From the NCBI GenBank assembly GCA_023441965.1, contig JAEZNB010000010.1, positions 1 through 64,000 of the forward strand: a DNA stretch of 64,000 bases, written 5' to 3'. Each line of letters starts with the position of its first letter. The stretch's first letter is position 1. The position numbers and the translations under genes were made by a program. This stretch comes from Bacillota bacterium. GTDB taxonomy: Bacteria; Bacillota; Clostridia; Lachnospirales; Lachnospiraceae. Below, in pieces: positions 52,183 to 61,854 of the stretch. The notes beneath the pieces are model-generated. The model worked only from the letters and a program-made list of their open reading frames with translations. It searched no databases and was not told where the DNA came from.

Positions 52183-53943
52183 TTATTCAGAGGCATCCGC
52201 CAGCTTCTGGTCAAAGGCCATGCGGTAAAGACCGGCATAGATCCCCTGCTTCGCCAGCAGCTCCTCGTGGCTGCCGCTCTCCTTAATTCCTTCCTCAGTC
52301 AATACCAATATCCTTTTCGCATTCCGTATGGTGGTCAGTCTGTGGGCTATGACAAAGGTTGTCCTGTTTTTTGCCAGCTTTTCTAAGGAATCCTGAACTA
52401 CCTTCTCACTCTCGTTATCCAGAGAAGAGGTTGCTTCATCAAAGATCAGTACCGGAGGGTTCTTTAAGAAGACTCTGGCAATGCTTAGGCGTTGCTTCTG
52501 TCCCCCGGACAGCTTAATCCCTCTTTGTCCGATGTAGGTATGATATCCGTCAGGAAGCCCCTGAATGAAGTCATGGGCATTGGCATTCTTCGCCGCCTCT
52601 ATGATCTCTTCCTCAGTAGCGTCCGGTTTCCCGTAGCGGATATTCTCCATCACTGTACCGGCGAAGAGATAGACATCCTGCTGTACAATGCCGATGTTCT
52701 TACGGAGAGAATTCAGCTTAATCCTCCTGATGTCCGTTCCATCCAGGGTGATATTGCCCTCCGACACTTCATAAAATCTCGGGATCAGACTGCACATGGT
52801 CGTCTTGCCGACACCGGAGGAGCCTACCAGAGCAACGTACTCCCCGGCCTCCACCTTAAGGTTGATATTACGAAATACCTCTGCAGCCGTGTCCTGATAG
52901 CGGAAGGCCACCTCATGGAATTCTATCTCCCCTTTTACCTGCTGTAAGGTCAGGGCTCCTGGTTCATCCTCGATATCCGGTGCAATCTCCAGGATATCGT
53001 GGAAGCGCTCAAAGCCCGTCATCCCATTTTGGAACTGCTCGGTGAAATTGATCAGCTTCTTCACCGGATCGATCAGGTTGTTGATATAGAGCAGGAAGGT
53101 AAGCAGATCTCCTACATTGATGACCTTACGGCTGATAAAGAGTCCTCCGCCGGCAATCACAGCCACATTGATGAGGCCTGTGAACAGGGACAGGCCTGAA
53201 TGGAAGGAAGCCATGTTCCGGTAGCTCTCCCGCTTGCTGTCGACAAATCTGCCGTTCCTCTCCATGAATTTATCAATTTCCATGCTCTCATTGGCAAAGG
53301 ATTTGACCACTCGGATCCCGGACAGATTGTCCTCGATCCGGGAATTGATGTCTGCGATCCGCTCCCTGTTCTTACGGAAGGCCTTGCTCATCCTCTTTCT
53401 CATATGAAAGGCAAAAAAGAACATGATGGGCAGGAAGGCAAATACAATCAGGGTAAGGGGCAGGTCGATGCGGATCAGAATCACAAAGGCTCCTGCAAAC
53501 TTAATGATCGAAATCACGATGTCCTCGGGCCCATGGTGACATAGCTCCGAAACATCGAAGAGGTCATTGGTGATCCTGGACATGAGCTGGCCCGTCTTCT
53601 GATTATCATAGAAGTTAAAGGATAGCTTCTGATAATGGGTGAAGAGGTCATTTCTCATATCATATTCCATCTTGGCTCCCATGATATGACCCTGATAGGC
53701 AGTGAAATAATTACTGATGAATTCCAGCAGAAGAAGACCCAGCATCAGAAAGAGCAGCTTGATGATAATAGGTGCTGCCTGGGCGATTTCATATTTTACT
53801 AAGACTGTATTGGTTATGTAGCGGACGACCATGGGATAGACAAGGGTGATTGCCGCAGATATGAGAGCAAAGAACAGATCCGCAAGAAATAGTCCCCGAT
53901 ACGGCCGATAATAAGATAACAGCTTCTTCATTTTTTTGCTCAT
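52183..53943 (-). CDS. ABC exporter, fused permease-ATPase
   Basis: A 586-aa half-size ABC exporter. Six membrane helices (about 15-310) precede an ATPase domain with Walker A GSSGVGKTT, Q-loop, signature LSGGQKQR and Walker B VLIFDEATSSLD. It would act as a homodimer or with another half; lipid, peptide or drug export is possible. Terminator-like palindrome 54015-54062 lies upstream. Confidence 0.93.
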   Translation of the reverse strand: MSKKMKKLLSYYRPYRGLFLADLFFALISAAITLVYPMVVRYITNTVLVKYEIAQAAPIIIKLLFLMLGLLLLEFISNYFTAYQGHIMGAKMEYDMRNDLFTHYQKLSFNFYDNQKTGQLMSRITNDLFDVSELCHHGPEDIVISIIKFAGAFVILIRIDLPLTLIVFAFLPIMFFFAFHMRKRMSKAFRKNRERIADINSRIEDNLSGIRVVKSFANESMEIDKFMERNGRFVDSKRESYRNMASFHSGLSLFTGLINVAVIAGGGLFISRKVINVGDLLTFLLYINNLIDPVKKLINFTEQFQNGMTGFERFHDILEIAPDIEDEPGALTLQQVKGEIEFHEVAFRYQDTAAEVFRNINLKVEAGEYVALVGSSGVGKTTMCSLIPRFYEVSEGNITLDGTDIRRIKLNSLRKNIGIVQQDVYLFAGTVMENIRYGKPDATEEEIIEAAKNANAHDFIQGLPDGYHTYIGQRGIKLSGGQKQRLSIARVFLKNPPVLIFDEATSSLDNESEKVVQDSLEKLAKNRTTFVIAHRLTTIRNAKRILVLTEEGIKESGSHEELLAKQGIYAGLYRMAFDQKLADASE

Positions 53944-54014
53944 TGTGACTCCATTCTGCCTAATTACAGGCTGACCTATTGAAAAGCCCGATCAGTTTTC
54001 TGATAAGCAAAGGG

Positions 54015-54062
54015 GGCTGTTTCAGACCACCTATCGAATAAATGAGGGGTTTTGAAACAGCC
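54015..54062 (-). terminator. Palindrome between pfkA and ABC exporter
   Basis: GGCTGTTTCA and TGAAACAGCC enclose a 28-base loop. It follows pfkA on the minus strand and shares its ends with the palindrome at 44992-45075. Likely the pfkA terminator. Confidence 0.65.
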
Positions 54063-54133
54063 TCTGTTTTGTAATCATACACTCGTAACGTCTTCGGTAT
54101 TTACCGTGAGTCGATACTCTCTTTATATATCGC

Positions 54134-55108
54134 TTACTTGGAAAGCCTCTTAGCCAAATCATACATATACTGATCGATGTCCTTTGTCATGGCAAGTGCT
54201 TCCTCAATGTCATAATCCACGAATTCGCCGTGCTTATGGGCGATAATCCGGTTGGTTCCGCCCGCATACAGGATATCCACCGCCTTTGCCCCCATAGCTG
54301 ATGCATAATAGCGGTCTCTTGCTGTCGGACTTCCGCCTCTCTGAGCATGGCCGATGATCGTAGCCCTGGTCTCCATCTTGGTAGCGGTTTCTATTCTCTT
54401 GGCCATACCGTAAGAATCACCGACTCCCTCTGCATTGATGATAATAAAATGCTTCTTGCCGGATTCTCTTCTGTTATTGATCCGATCTATGATTCTCTGC
54501 TCATCATGATTATAGCGTTCTGTGATCAGAATTTCCTCTGCTCCGTTTGAGATACCGCACCATAAGGCGATGTAACCGGCATTTCGGCCCATAACCTCAA
54601 TGATACTGCAGCGCTCATGGGAGGTGGAGGTGTCTCTGACCTTATCGATTGTCTGCATTGCTGTATTAACGGCCGTATCAAAGCCGATGGTATAGTCCGT
54701 ACAGGCGATATCCAGGTCGATTGTTCCCGGAAGACCAACAGCATTCACACCACGCTTGGCCAGTGCCTGTGCTCCCTTAAAGGAACCATCACCACCGATC
54801 ACCACAAGTCCCTCAATTCCTTGCTTTCTGCAGATCTCTGCTCCCTTGTCCTGCCCCTCCGGCTTGACAAACTCCGGACAGCGAGCTGTATATAATATGG
54901 TTCCTCCGCGCTGAATGATATCCGACACGCTTTTGGAATCCATATCAACGATATCCTCTTCCAATAACCCCATGTAGCCTCTTCTGATACCCTTAACCTT
55001 TATGCCTTCTGCCAAAGCAGTTCTCACAACTGCACGAATGGCAGCATTCATACCCGGCGCATCCCCACCGCTTGTTAATACTCCAATGGTACCCACTTTA
55101 CTTGCCAT
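54134..55108 (-). CDS. pfkA: 6-phosphofructokinase
   Basis: A 324-aa ATP-type phosphofructokinase of glycolysis. GGDAPGMNAAIRAVVR at the N-terminus, GGDGSFKGA (ATP-binding; the Gly after GGD suits ATP rather than pyrophosphate) and PGTIDLDIACTDYTIGFDTA with catalytic Asp are present. The usual TIDND is TIDLD, as seen in related clostridia. It lies 37 bp downstream of dnaE. Confidence 0.95.
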   Translation of the reverse strand: MASKVGTIGVLTSGGDAPGMNAAIRAVVRTALAEGIKVKGIRRGYMGLLEEDIVDMDSKSVSDIIQRGGTILYTARCPEFVKPEGQDKGAEICRKQGIEGLVVIGGDGSFKGAQALAKRGVNAVGLPGTIDLDIACTDYTIGFDTAVNTAMQTIDKVRDTSTSHERCSIIEVMGRNAGYIALWCGISNGAEEILITERYNHDEQRIIDRINNRRESGKKHFIIINAEGVGDSYGMAKRIETATKMETRATIIGHAQRGGSPTARDRYYASAMGAKAVDILYAGGTNRIIAHKHGEFVDYDIEEALAMTKDIDQYMYDLAKRLSK

Positions 55109-55145
55109 CTTTATTCCTCCACTTCATCTATATGACTATAGTATT

Positions 55146-58100
55146 CTAGACCATTTTTCGCATGTTTTCAATACTCTTTTCCATAATTCGAACATTTTCT
55201 TCCTGATAAATGGTCTTCAGCCTGTCGATCAGTTCCTTCCCTGCCTTAGTATTCCGGCTCTTCGGCAGTCTTTTGATCTGTTTTTCTTCATTGCAGTAGA
55301 TGGTTACCATATCATTTCCGTCATATTCCCCTAAGAGAGAGAACAATGCCGGCTCATCCTTGAGGTAAGCCTCGACACAGGGATATTTGATCCAAATCTC
55401 CTTCGGGATACTGTCAAAGGGGATAATCTCCTGACATATCAGCTTCGCAGCCTTATCCTCCTCTACGCTTACCTTTCCCCGGACATAAATCTTCTGATCC
55501 GGCTCCAGGATCTGCTTATACTTCTCAAAATCCTTGGGAAAGAGGATGATTTCCACGGTTCCGAACAGGTCCTCCAGCATCAGAAAGGCCATCATACTGT
55601 TGTTTCTCGTTGATTTAATGGTTTTACCGACAATCATACCGCCGATCAGCTCTGTCCTTCCATCCTCTGCTTTCGGTCTGCCAATCTCCTCATCAATCTG
55701 AAAAGCACCGGAATAAGCCGTGACGTTCTTTCGGATCTGCTCCTCATATTCCTCCAGAGGGTGCCCGCTCACATAAATGCCGAGGACCTCCTTCTCCAGG
55801 GCAAGGAGCTGATCCTTGCTGTATTCACTTACCTCCGGTAGGGACAGCTCAAAATCCTTCTGCTCCTCTTCTCCTGCAAAGTCAAAGAGGGTCATCTGGC
55901 CTGTCAGTGATTTTTTCTTCTCCGCTGCCTGCTGGTCCAATATCTGGATATAGCTCATCATCAGCTGTCTGCGGTTGGGATGAAGATTACTGAAAACTCC
56001 TGCTTTAATAAAGCTTTCTACGGTTCTTTTATTGACTTCCTTCCCGGACAAGCGGGCTGCAAAGTCCTTCAGATTCTGGTAAGGACCGTTTTCGTCCCTC
56101 TCCTGCACGATTACCTCGATCACAGGTCTTCCCACACCCTTGATTGCAGACAGGGCATATCGGATCGCTCCTCCTGATACGGTAAATACCGCATCTCCCT
56201 CATTGATATCCGGCGGCAGGATCTGAATGTCCATTTGTCTGCAGGTATAGATATATTCCGATACCTTTCCGGGGTTATCGATTACGGAGGTCATCAGGGC
56301 TGCCATGAATTCCACCGGATAGTAGCACTTCAGATAGGCTGTTTCATAGGAGATCACAGCATAAGCCGCTGCATGGGACTTATTGAAGGCATACTTGGCA
56401 AAATCCATCATTTCATCAAAGATATGGTTTGCTACCTTTTCCGGGATTCCGTTTCTTACACAGCCCGCTACTCCTTCCTCCTCATTGCCGTGAACGAAGG
56501 TCTTCCGCTCCTTGAGCATGACAGATTCCTTCTTCTTAGACATGGCTCTGCGGACCAGGTCACTACGGCCATAGCTATAGCCTGCCAGGTCCCGAACAAT
56601 CTGCATGACCTGTTCCTGATATACGATACAGCCATAGGTCGGAGATAAGATGGGCTCCAGCTGCGGGCACTCATAGGCGATCTGACCGGCTTCATTCTTT
56701 CCCTTGACGTATTTGGGGATAAAGTCCATGGGTCCCGGTCGGTAGAGCGCAATTCCCGCTATGATATCCTCAAGACTCCGGGGCTTTAACTCCTTCATAA
56801 AGCTCTTCATTCCCGAGCTTTCCAACTGGAAGACCCCTTCCGTCCTTGCGGAGGAAATTAATTCATATACCTTTATATCATTATAATCTATCTGTTTGAT
56901 ATCTAATTTATTCGCATTATCTCTCTTCTTATTCACGAGCGCGACCGCATTCTGAATTACCGTCAGAGTCCGAAGGCCTAGAAAGTCCATTTTAAGAAGT
57001 CCAAGCTCCTCCAGGGTTGTCATAGGGAACTGAGTCGTAATGCTATCGTCCGAGGATCTGGATAGGGGGACATATTCCATGATGCTATCCTTACCGATCA
57101 CGACACCGGCGGCATGCATGGAGGTATGTCTGGGCAGTCCCTCCAGTCTCCTGGACATATCGATCAGATACTTCACTTCTTTATCGTTCTCATAGAGCTT
57201 GGATAGATCCGAATTGACCTTCAGAGCTTTCTCGATCGTGATTCCGATCTCCGTCGGTATCATCTTTGCTACGGTATCCACCTGGGCATAAGGAAGATCC
57301 AGAGCACGGCCCACATCCCGGATGACCGCTCGGGCAGCCATCGTTCCGAAGGTCACAATCTGTACGACCTTATCCTTGCCATATTTCTTCGTTACATAGT
57401 CGATGACCTCCTGTCTGCGTTCAAAGCAGAAGTCGATATCGATATCGGGCATGGTCAGACGCTCGGGATTTAAGAAACGCTCAAAGAGGAGGTTATACTT
57501 GATCGGGTCTATGTCTGTGATCCCCAAGGAATAGGATACGATGGAGCCGGCGGCAGAGCCCCTGCCGGGTCCCACCATGATGCCGTGGTCCTTCGCATAC
57601 TTTATGAAGTCCCAGGTGATTAGGAAATAATCCACGAAGCCCATATTCCGAATGGTCTCCAGCTCATACTCCAGCCTGTCCCACAAGTCCTGTGACAGCT
57701 CCCGGTAGCGGTTCTTCAAGCCCTCCCTGCACAGCTGGGACAGGTATTCAAAGGCACTGTAGGGTGCCGGAACCGGATAGACGGGAAGCTTATATTCTCC
57801 GAAGGTAATCTTAACATCACAGCGTTTTGCTATCTCATAGGTTTGCTCAAGAGCTTCTTTGGCATAAGGGAAGACGGAGTACATCTCTTCGGGAGATTTC
57901 AGATAATACTGTCCTCCCTCATAACGCATCCGGTTCTCCTCATTGACCTTCTTTTGAGTCTGGATACAAAGCAGGATATCATGGGGATCTGTGTCCTCAG
58001 CATAGGTATAATGGACATCATTCGTAGCAACAAGCTTAATCCCGGTTTCCTGCGACATCCGCAGCAGTCCCTGATTCACACTCTTTTGCTCAGAAAGTCC

Positions 58101-58634
58101 ATGGTCCTGAAGCTCCAGGAAGAAATTCTCCTCCCCGAAGATTCTCCTGTACTTGAGGGCAGCCTCCTTAGCCTCCGCATAGAAGCCCTTTCTAAGGTTT
58201 GAAGCTACTTCCCCTCCCAGACAGGCACTTAAGGCAATGATCCCCTCATGATACTGTTCTAGAATTTCATCATCAATTCTCGGTTTATAATAAAAGCCAT
58301 CCAGAAAACCGATGGAGACAATCTTCATCAGATTCTGGTAGCCGGTGTTATTCTCAGCCAGCAGTACCAGATGGTGATACCGCTCCTCTGACGCCCCTGC
58401 TTCCCGGTCCAGTCTGGAGTTCGGCGCCATATAGATCTCACAGCCGATGATCGGTTTGATATCCTCAGCCACACAGGTCTTATAGAAATCAATGACTCCG
58501 TACATCACTCCATGGTCTGTAATTGACAGGCTGTCCATGCCCAGCTCCTTGGCACGAAGCACCATCTCCCTGATCTTACCGGAGCCATCCAGAAGACTAT
58601 ATTCCGTATGTAAATGTAAATGAGTAAAATTCAT
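55146..58634 (-). CDS. dnaE: DNA polymerase III alpha subunit DnaE
   Basis: A 1162-aa replicative polymerase. An N-terminal PHP domain (MNFTHLHLHTEYSLLDGSGK) precedes the palm with PDIDIDFCFERRQEVIDYV, a helix-hairpin-helix region and a C-terminal OB domain (YVRGKVSVEEDKAAKLICQE). Length is typical of DnaE, shorter than PolC. AGGAGGAGG lies upstream of the ATG. Confidence 0.97.
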   Translation of the reverse strand: MNFTHLHLHTEYSLLDGSGKIREMVLRAKELGMDSLSITDHGVMYGVIDFYKTCVAEDIKPIIGCEIYMAPNSRLDREAGASEERYHHLVLLAENNTGYQNLMKIVSIGFLDGFYYKPRIDDEILEQYHEGIIALSACLGGEVASNLRKGFYAEAKEAALKYRRIFGEENFFLELQDHGLSEQKSVNQGLLRMSQETGIKLVATNDVHYTYAEDTDPHDILLCIQTQKKVNEENRMRYEGGQYYLKSPEEMYSVFPYAKEALEQTYEIAKRCDVKITFGEYKLPVYPVPAPYSAFEYLSQLCREGLKNRYRELSQDLWDRLEYELETIRNMGFVDYFLITWDFIKYAKDHGIMVGPGRGSAAGSIVSYSLGITDIDPIKYNLLFERFLNPERLTMPDIDIDFCFERRQEVIDYVTKKYGKDKVVQIVTFGTMAARAVIRDVGRALDLPYAQVDTVAKMIPTEIGITIEKALKVNSDLSKLYENDKEVKYLIDMSRRLEGLPRHTSMHAAGVVIGKDSIMEYVPLSRSSDDSITTQFPMTTLEELGLLKMDFLGLRTLTVIQNAVALVNKKRDNANKLDIKQIDYNDIKVYELISSARTEGVFQLESSGMKSFMKELKPRSLEDIIAGIALYRPGPMDFIPKYVKGKNEAGQIAYECPQLEPILSPTYGCIVYQEQVMQIVRDLAGYSYGRSDLVRRAMSKKKESVMLKERKTFVHGNEEEGVAGCVRNGIPEKVANHIFDEMMDFAKYAFNKSHAAAYAVISYETAYLKCYYPVEFMAALMTSVIDNPGKVSEYIYTCRQMDIQILPPDINEGDAVFTVSGGAIRYALSAIKGVGRPVIEVIVQERDENGPYQNLKDFAARLSGKEVNKRTVESFIKAGVFSNLHPNRRQLMMSYIQILDQQAAEKKKSLTGQMTLFDFAGEEEQKDFELSLPEVSEYSKDQLLALEKEVLGIYVSGHPLEEYEEQIRKNVTAYSGAFQIDEEIGRPKAEDGRTELIGGMIVGKTIKSTRNNSMMAFLMLEDLFGTVEIILFPKDFEKYKQILEPDQKIYVRGKVSVEEDKAAKLICQEIIPFDSIPKEIWIKYPCVEAYLKDEPALFSLLGEYDGNDMVTIYCNEEKQIKRLPKSRNTKAGKELIDRLKTIYQEENVRIMEKSIENMRKMV

Positions 58635-58795
58635 ACTCTTCCTCCTCCTGCCTGCTCCGCTGTATCTACTTCTTATGATTTTACTTCTTCTATTTTAACA
58701 TCGTAAAAGGTGTGAAGCAACGATTTTATCCGAAAGCGGGTGAACATCCCTTTGCATGGATATCTCATCTCTCCCTGAACTTTCAGAAATTGTAA

Positions 58796-58829
58796 AAGGA
58801 ATCTCCTCACAAACATGAAGAGATTCCTT
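58796..58829 (-). terminator. Terminator of polysaccharide deacetylase gene
   Basis: AAGGAATCTC and GAGATTCCTT form a 10-bp stem, followed on the minus strand by TTTTAC. It lies just past the deacetylase stop codon and before the dnaE promoter region. Confidence 0.75.
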
Positions 58830-58834
58830 CTTAT

Positions 58835-60292
58835 TTACCAGTTTCTCGGAGGCCGTTCAGGATCGATAATCTTACTCAGATCATCAAAAAGATCCGTCAG
58901 TCTCTCAGGGAACTGCAGCATTGCCTGTCCGTCCAGAGGTCTTCTGGTCATTCTTACATAGTCATCCTTGATATGCATCCAGGGTCCCTTGTTTACACCG
59001 CAATAATAATCAAAGCCCAATTCCTTCAGGAAGGTAAATTTATCGCTCTTATAATGACCCATGGTTGTCTCAATATCCACACCATAGGGGAAGATCAGAA
59101 TGTCCGTCGGCCCGGTGATGGGTTCCACTTCGTCTCTCCAACGCTCTGCATCAACCTTCACCTGTTCAAAGCTTCTGGTCTGCATATTCTTATGACCCCA
59201 GGAATGGGAAGCAAATTCCCAGCCGTTAGCCTTCATAGCATCAGCAACTGCCTTTGCTGTAATTTTATCCTGCTCATAGGTCGGGGAAGTCGGATCATTG
59301 GTCCTGTAGCCCAGAGCTCCCTCATAACCGGTCAGCGCAATGATACCCTTGGCTCCCCGATAGGAGAAATCCGGATGCTCTTCAACGAACTCATCGATGA
59401 TAGGCACCATATCAAAGGCACCATAGGTAATTGTACCATCCTGCAGCTTCATTTCACAGGTAACCTTACCATCCTCACCGATCACCAGGCGGCTGGCAAA
59501 GCCATCACCCTCCATGTACTCATAATAGTTGACATCATCCTGGGACAGTACAAAGGGCTTCTTGCCCTTAGGCAGATAGATTTCCTGCGCCTCAAACGCT
59601 TTACTGCCGTCCGCCTTGGTTACTATCTTCGCAATGTCATGGATACTGACCAGAACATACCCATCCTCATACATTTCCTGCATCATCTGCTTAAATTCAT
59701 ATATGGTGGTCATGTACATGTTATAGCCGGCATTATCATAATCATCATCAAAAGCAAGGGAGTTGTCTGCGATTAATGAGTGAAAGAAGATATGGCTAAA
59801 CTGGGTAACCGAATCATAGGAGCCACCATACAGAACCAGAGAAGCCTTCTCTGCCTCGATATCGGTAATGGCCTTGGTTAGCACCGGATAAACCTGGTAT
59901 CCGCCACTCTTACCCTGATATCCCTTGATCATCTCAATAGCGCCATCATAATCATAGCTGAGGGTAAGCCGCTTTGCCTGAGCAATCAGATCCTCCCTCT
60001 CCTTGGCTTCCTTCTGTAGTCTTTCCTGCTCTGCCAGAGCTTCCTTCTCTTCCGGCGTCAGCTTGTCGTCCTCCTGCTCATCCTCATTCTCACTCTCATT
60101 CTTGTCTGCCACAGATTGATTCGATTTGTCCTTTGCACCCTCTGCGGTCTTTGAGGCCTTGTTCAGACTCGTAACGACAAAGTAAACGCCGATTAGTATC
60201 ACTAGAACCAATACTTCAGCCAGTACGATCCATTTCAATCTGCCTTTTGATTTTCTGGGTTTCATCCGGTCATTGCTCACAGTCGCATACAC
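58835..60292 (-). CDS. Polysaccharide deacetylase, membrane-anchored
   Basis: A 485-aa CE4-type (NodB-like) protein. A membrane helix (about 25-45) precedes a Glu/Lys-rich coiled segment (ESENEDEQEDDKLTPEEKEA and on) and the deacetylase domain (about 220-475) with DD in VLSQDDVNYY and the metal site HSWGHKN. It likely trims acetyl groups from wall glycan or xylan outside the cell. Its upstream region borders the large palindromic array. Confidence 0.88.
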   Translation of the reverse strand: MYATVSNDRMKPRKSKGRLKWIVLAEVLVLVILIGVYFVVTSLNKASKTAEGAKDKSNQSVADKNESENEDEQEDDKLTPEEKEALAEQERLQKEAKEREDLIAQAKRLTLSYDYDGAIEMIKGYQGKSGGYQVYPVLTKAITDIEAEKASLVLYGGSYDSVTQFSHIFFHSLIADNSLAFDDDYDNAGYNMYMTTIYEFKQMMQEMYEDGYVLVSIHDIAKIVTKADGSKAFEAQEIYLPKGKKPFVLSQDDVNYYEYMEGDGFASRLVIGEDGKVTCEMKLQDGTITYGAFDMVPIIDEFVEEHPDFSYRGAKGIIALTGYEGALGYRTNDPTSPTYEQDKITAKAVADAMKANGWEFASHSWGHKNMQTRSFEQVKVDAERWRDEVEPITGPTDILIFPYGVDIETTMGHYKSDKFTFLKELGFDYYCGVNKGPWMHIKDDYVRMTRRPLDGQAMLQFPERLTDLFDDLSKIIDPERPPRNW

Positions 60293-60502
60293 CCCTTTCT
60301 TATTGGTAAAAAGCTAAAAGGACTCTCTATGTATTAGATTAATCCCATAATGCTATTATTATAACACAAAACCAAATGGATTTCCTTACAAAATAATTAA
60401 ACTTTTATGTCACAAAAAGCACAAATGAACCTAATGGAGGGGAAGGAATTAATAATTTCATTTGAAAACAAAGAAACGGAAACGGTCACCCGTATCGGTG
60501 CC

Positions 60503-60659
60503 GGAGGCAGTAGCGGAAAACAAGCTAAATTTTCGGGAGTTTCAGCAGGCGTTTATTACGTTTCGCTCCTCCCTGATCGGATCGTCGGTCGCTCGCGAAA
60601 CGAACTAGCCTGCTGAAACTCACTCGAAAATTTGCTCATTGTTTTCCTGCTCTACCTCC
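60503..60659. repeat. Large hairpin next to the inverted repeat array
   Basis: Two ~55-60-bp imperfect arms pair: GGAGGCAGTAGCGGAAAACA with revcomp of TGTTTTCCTGCTCTACCTCC, AAATTTTCG with CGAAAATTT, AGTTTCAGCAGGC (60538-60550) with GCCTGCTGAAACT (60608-60620), and TTTCG with CGAAA. The loop is GC-rich. Small frames here are by-products of the palindrome and are not called as genes. Confidence 0.7.
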
Positions 60660-60780
60660 ATCCCCTCACGGATGCCCTTTTCCTGTCTACGACAACTTAA
60701 CAATCAATCTCCTCTCTCCTCTTCCTAACCCATAGAAAAAATCGAGCCCTTTAAATAAATCAATTACAACCTCCCCACAA

Positions 60781-61209
60781 CAACCTCCGTGAACGGTTCA
60801 TACCATATAAAAGATTGGCGCTCGCCTTGATCCTCCCCTATATATCCCCCCGGTGGGCGGGTTATAAACAATAAAGGATGGATCGTTTCCTTAGCCCTCC
60901 CCCATGTTTCCCCTCTCGTGGGCGGGTTATAGTCTATAGAGGATGGATGCTTGCCTTAGTCCTCCCCCTCGTGTCCCCCGTGGGCGGTTTATAGTCTATA
61001 GAGGATGGATGCTTGCCTTAGTCCTCCCCCACGTGTCCCCCGTGGGCGGGTTATAGTCTATAGAGGATGGATGCTTGCCTTAGTCCTCCCCCATGTTTCC
61101 CCTCGTGGGCGGTTTATAGTCTTTAGGGGATGGATGGGAGCCTTAGGGACCTCCCCATATACTCCTTCTTGGGCGGGTTATAATCTATAGAGGATGGATG
61201 GTTGCCTTG
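60781..61209 (+). repeat. Left tandem array (about seven 62-65-bp units)
   Basis: Repeat anchors GGATGGAT recur at 60876, 60941, 61003, 61065, 61128 and 61192, with a degenerate first copy near 60812. The unit core is GGGCGGGTTATAGTCTATAG, then AGGATGGATGCTTGCCTTAG and TCCTCCCCC. The units are well conserved in the middle of the array and drift at its start. This is not CRISPR: there are no unique spacers. Confidence 0.85.
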
Positions 61210-61337
61210 GATATCCCATAATGCACTGTTGAGAAAACAGAAAGCTGGATTTGACTTACGGTCAAGCGGACATAACATGTCCGATTTACGGAAGACAAAT
61301 CCAGCGCTATGTTTTCTCACCAGTGTGTGAGGGATGT
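61210..61337. repeat. Central palindrome of the inverted array
   Basis: Symmetric about 61275: CGGACAT (61267-61273) and ATGTCCG (61277-61283), TGGATTTG with CAAATCCA, TGAGAAAACA with TGTTTTCTCA, and ATATCCC with GGGATGT. It joins the two oppositely oriented arrays, so both arms plus centre could fold as one very long hairpin. Confidence 0.8.
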
Positions 61338-61598
61338 CCAAGGTAAACCATCCATCCTTAAAGATCCCCATCCCGCCCACCAGCATACAACCAGGGGGAG
61401 GTCAAAGGAACCATCCATCCTTAAAAGATCCCCATCCCGCCCACCAGCAATAAACCGAGGGGAGACTCAAGGTAACCATCCATCCTTAAAGATCTCAACC
61501 CGCCCGCAAGCATACAACCAGGGGGAGGTCAAAGGAACCATCCATCCTTAAAAGATCTCATCCCGCCCACCAGAAAACGTAGGGGGGAGGTCAAAGGC
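61338..61598 (-). repeat. Right tandem array in inverse orientation (about four units)
   Basis: Anchors ATCCATCC recur at 61350, 61413, 61478 and 61540 (62-65-bp period), with a partial last unit that ends at the crh stop codon. The core, CCATCCATCCTTAAAGATC and CCCGCCC, is the complement of the left-array unit. The first right unit pairs with the last left unit over about 47 bp. Confidence 0.85.
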
Positions 61599-61599
61599 C

Positions 61600-61854
61600 T
61601 TACTTACTGCTTAGATACTTCTCAATATTCTCAATGGCGATTTCCTCGTCCGGACCATCTGCAGAAACCGTTACGGATTCTCCCGATGCAATTCCGAGAC
61701 TCATCATGCCCATTATACTCTTTGCATTTACCTTCTTTTCGTTACTCTGCACATGGATACTGCATTCGTACTGGCTGGCAACCTGTACCAACAGTGCTAC
61801 CGGTCTGGCCTCCAGACCTGTAGGAATCTTAATTACCATTTCCTTCGTTATCAT
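61600..61854 (-). CDS. crh: Crh-like HPr protein lacking His15
   Basis: An 84-aa HPr-fold protein. The PTS histidine is replaced by Glu: residues 13-18 read GLEARP instead of GLHARP. Ser46 in VNAKSIMGMMSLG is kept. This is the Crh pattern (Gln15 in Bacillus), a regulator phosphorylated by HPr kinase for carbon catabolite control but not for sugar transport. GGAGG lies nine bases before the ATG. Its start overlaps whiA by 26 bp, matching the whiA-crh gene order of Bacillus. The palindromic array begins right after its stop. Confidence 0.9.
   Translation of the reverse strand: MITKEMVIKIPTGLEARPVALLVQVASQYECSIHVQSNEKKVNAKSIMGMMSLGIASGESVTVSADGPDEEIAIENIEKYLSSK

Noticed and set aside
54134..55108. 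Pyrophosphate-dependent phosphofructokinase
   Set aside because: GGDGS and PGTID fit the ATP type; PPi enzymes carry GGDD and PKTID.
60407..61551. Short open frames inside the palindromic region
   Set aside because: They only translate repeat units on both strands (Pro- and Gly-rich), lack good ribosome sites and match no protein.
60781..61598. CRISPR array
   Set aside because: Units are contiguous, with no unique spacers, vary by a few bases and are inverted in the second half; no cas gene is nearby.
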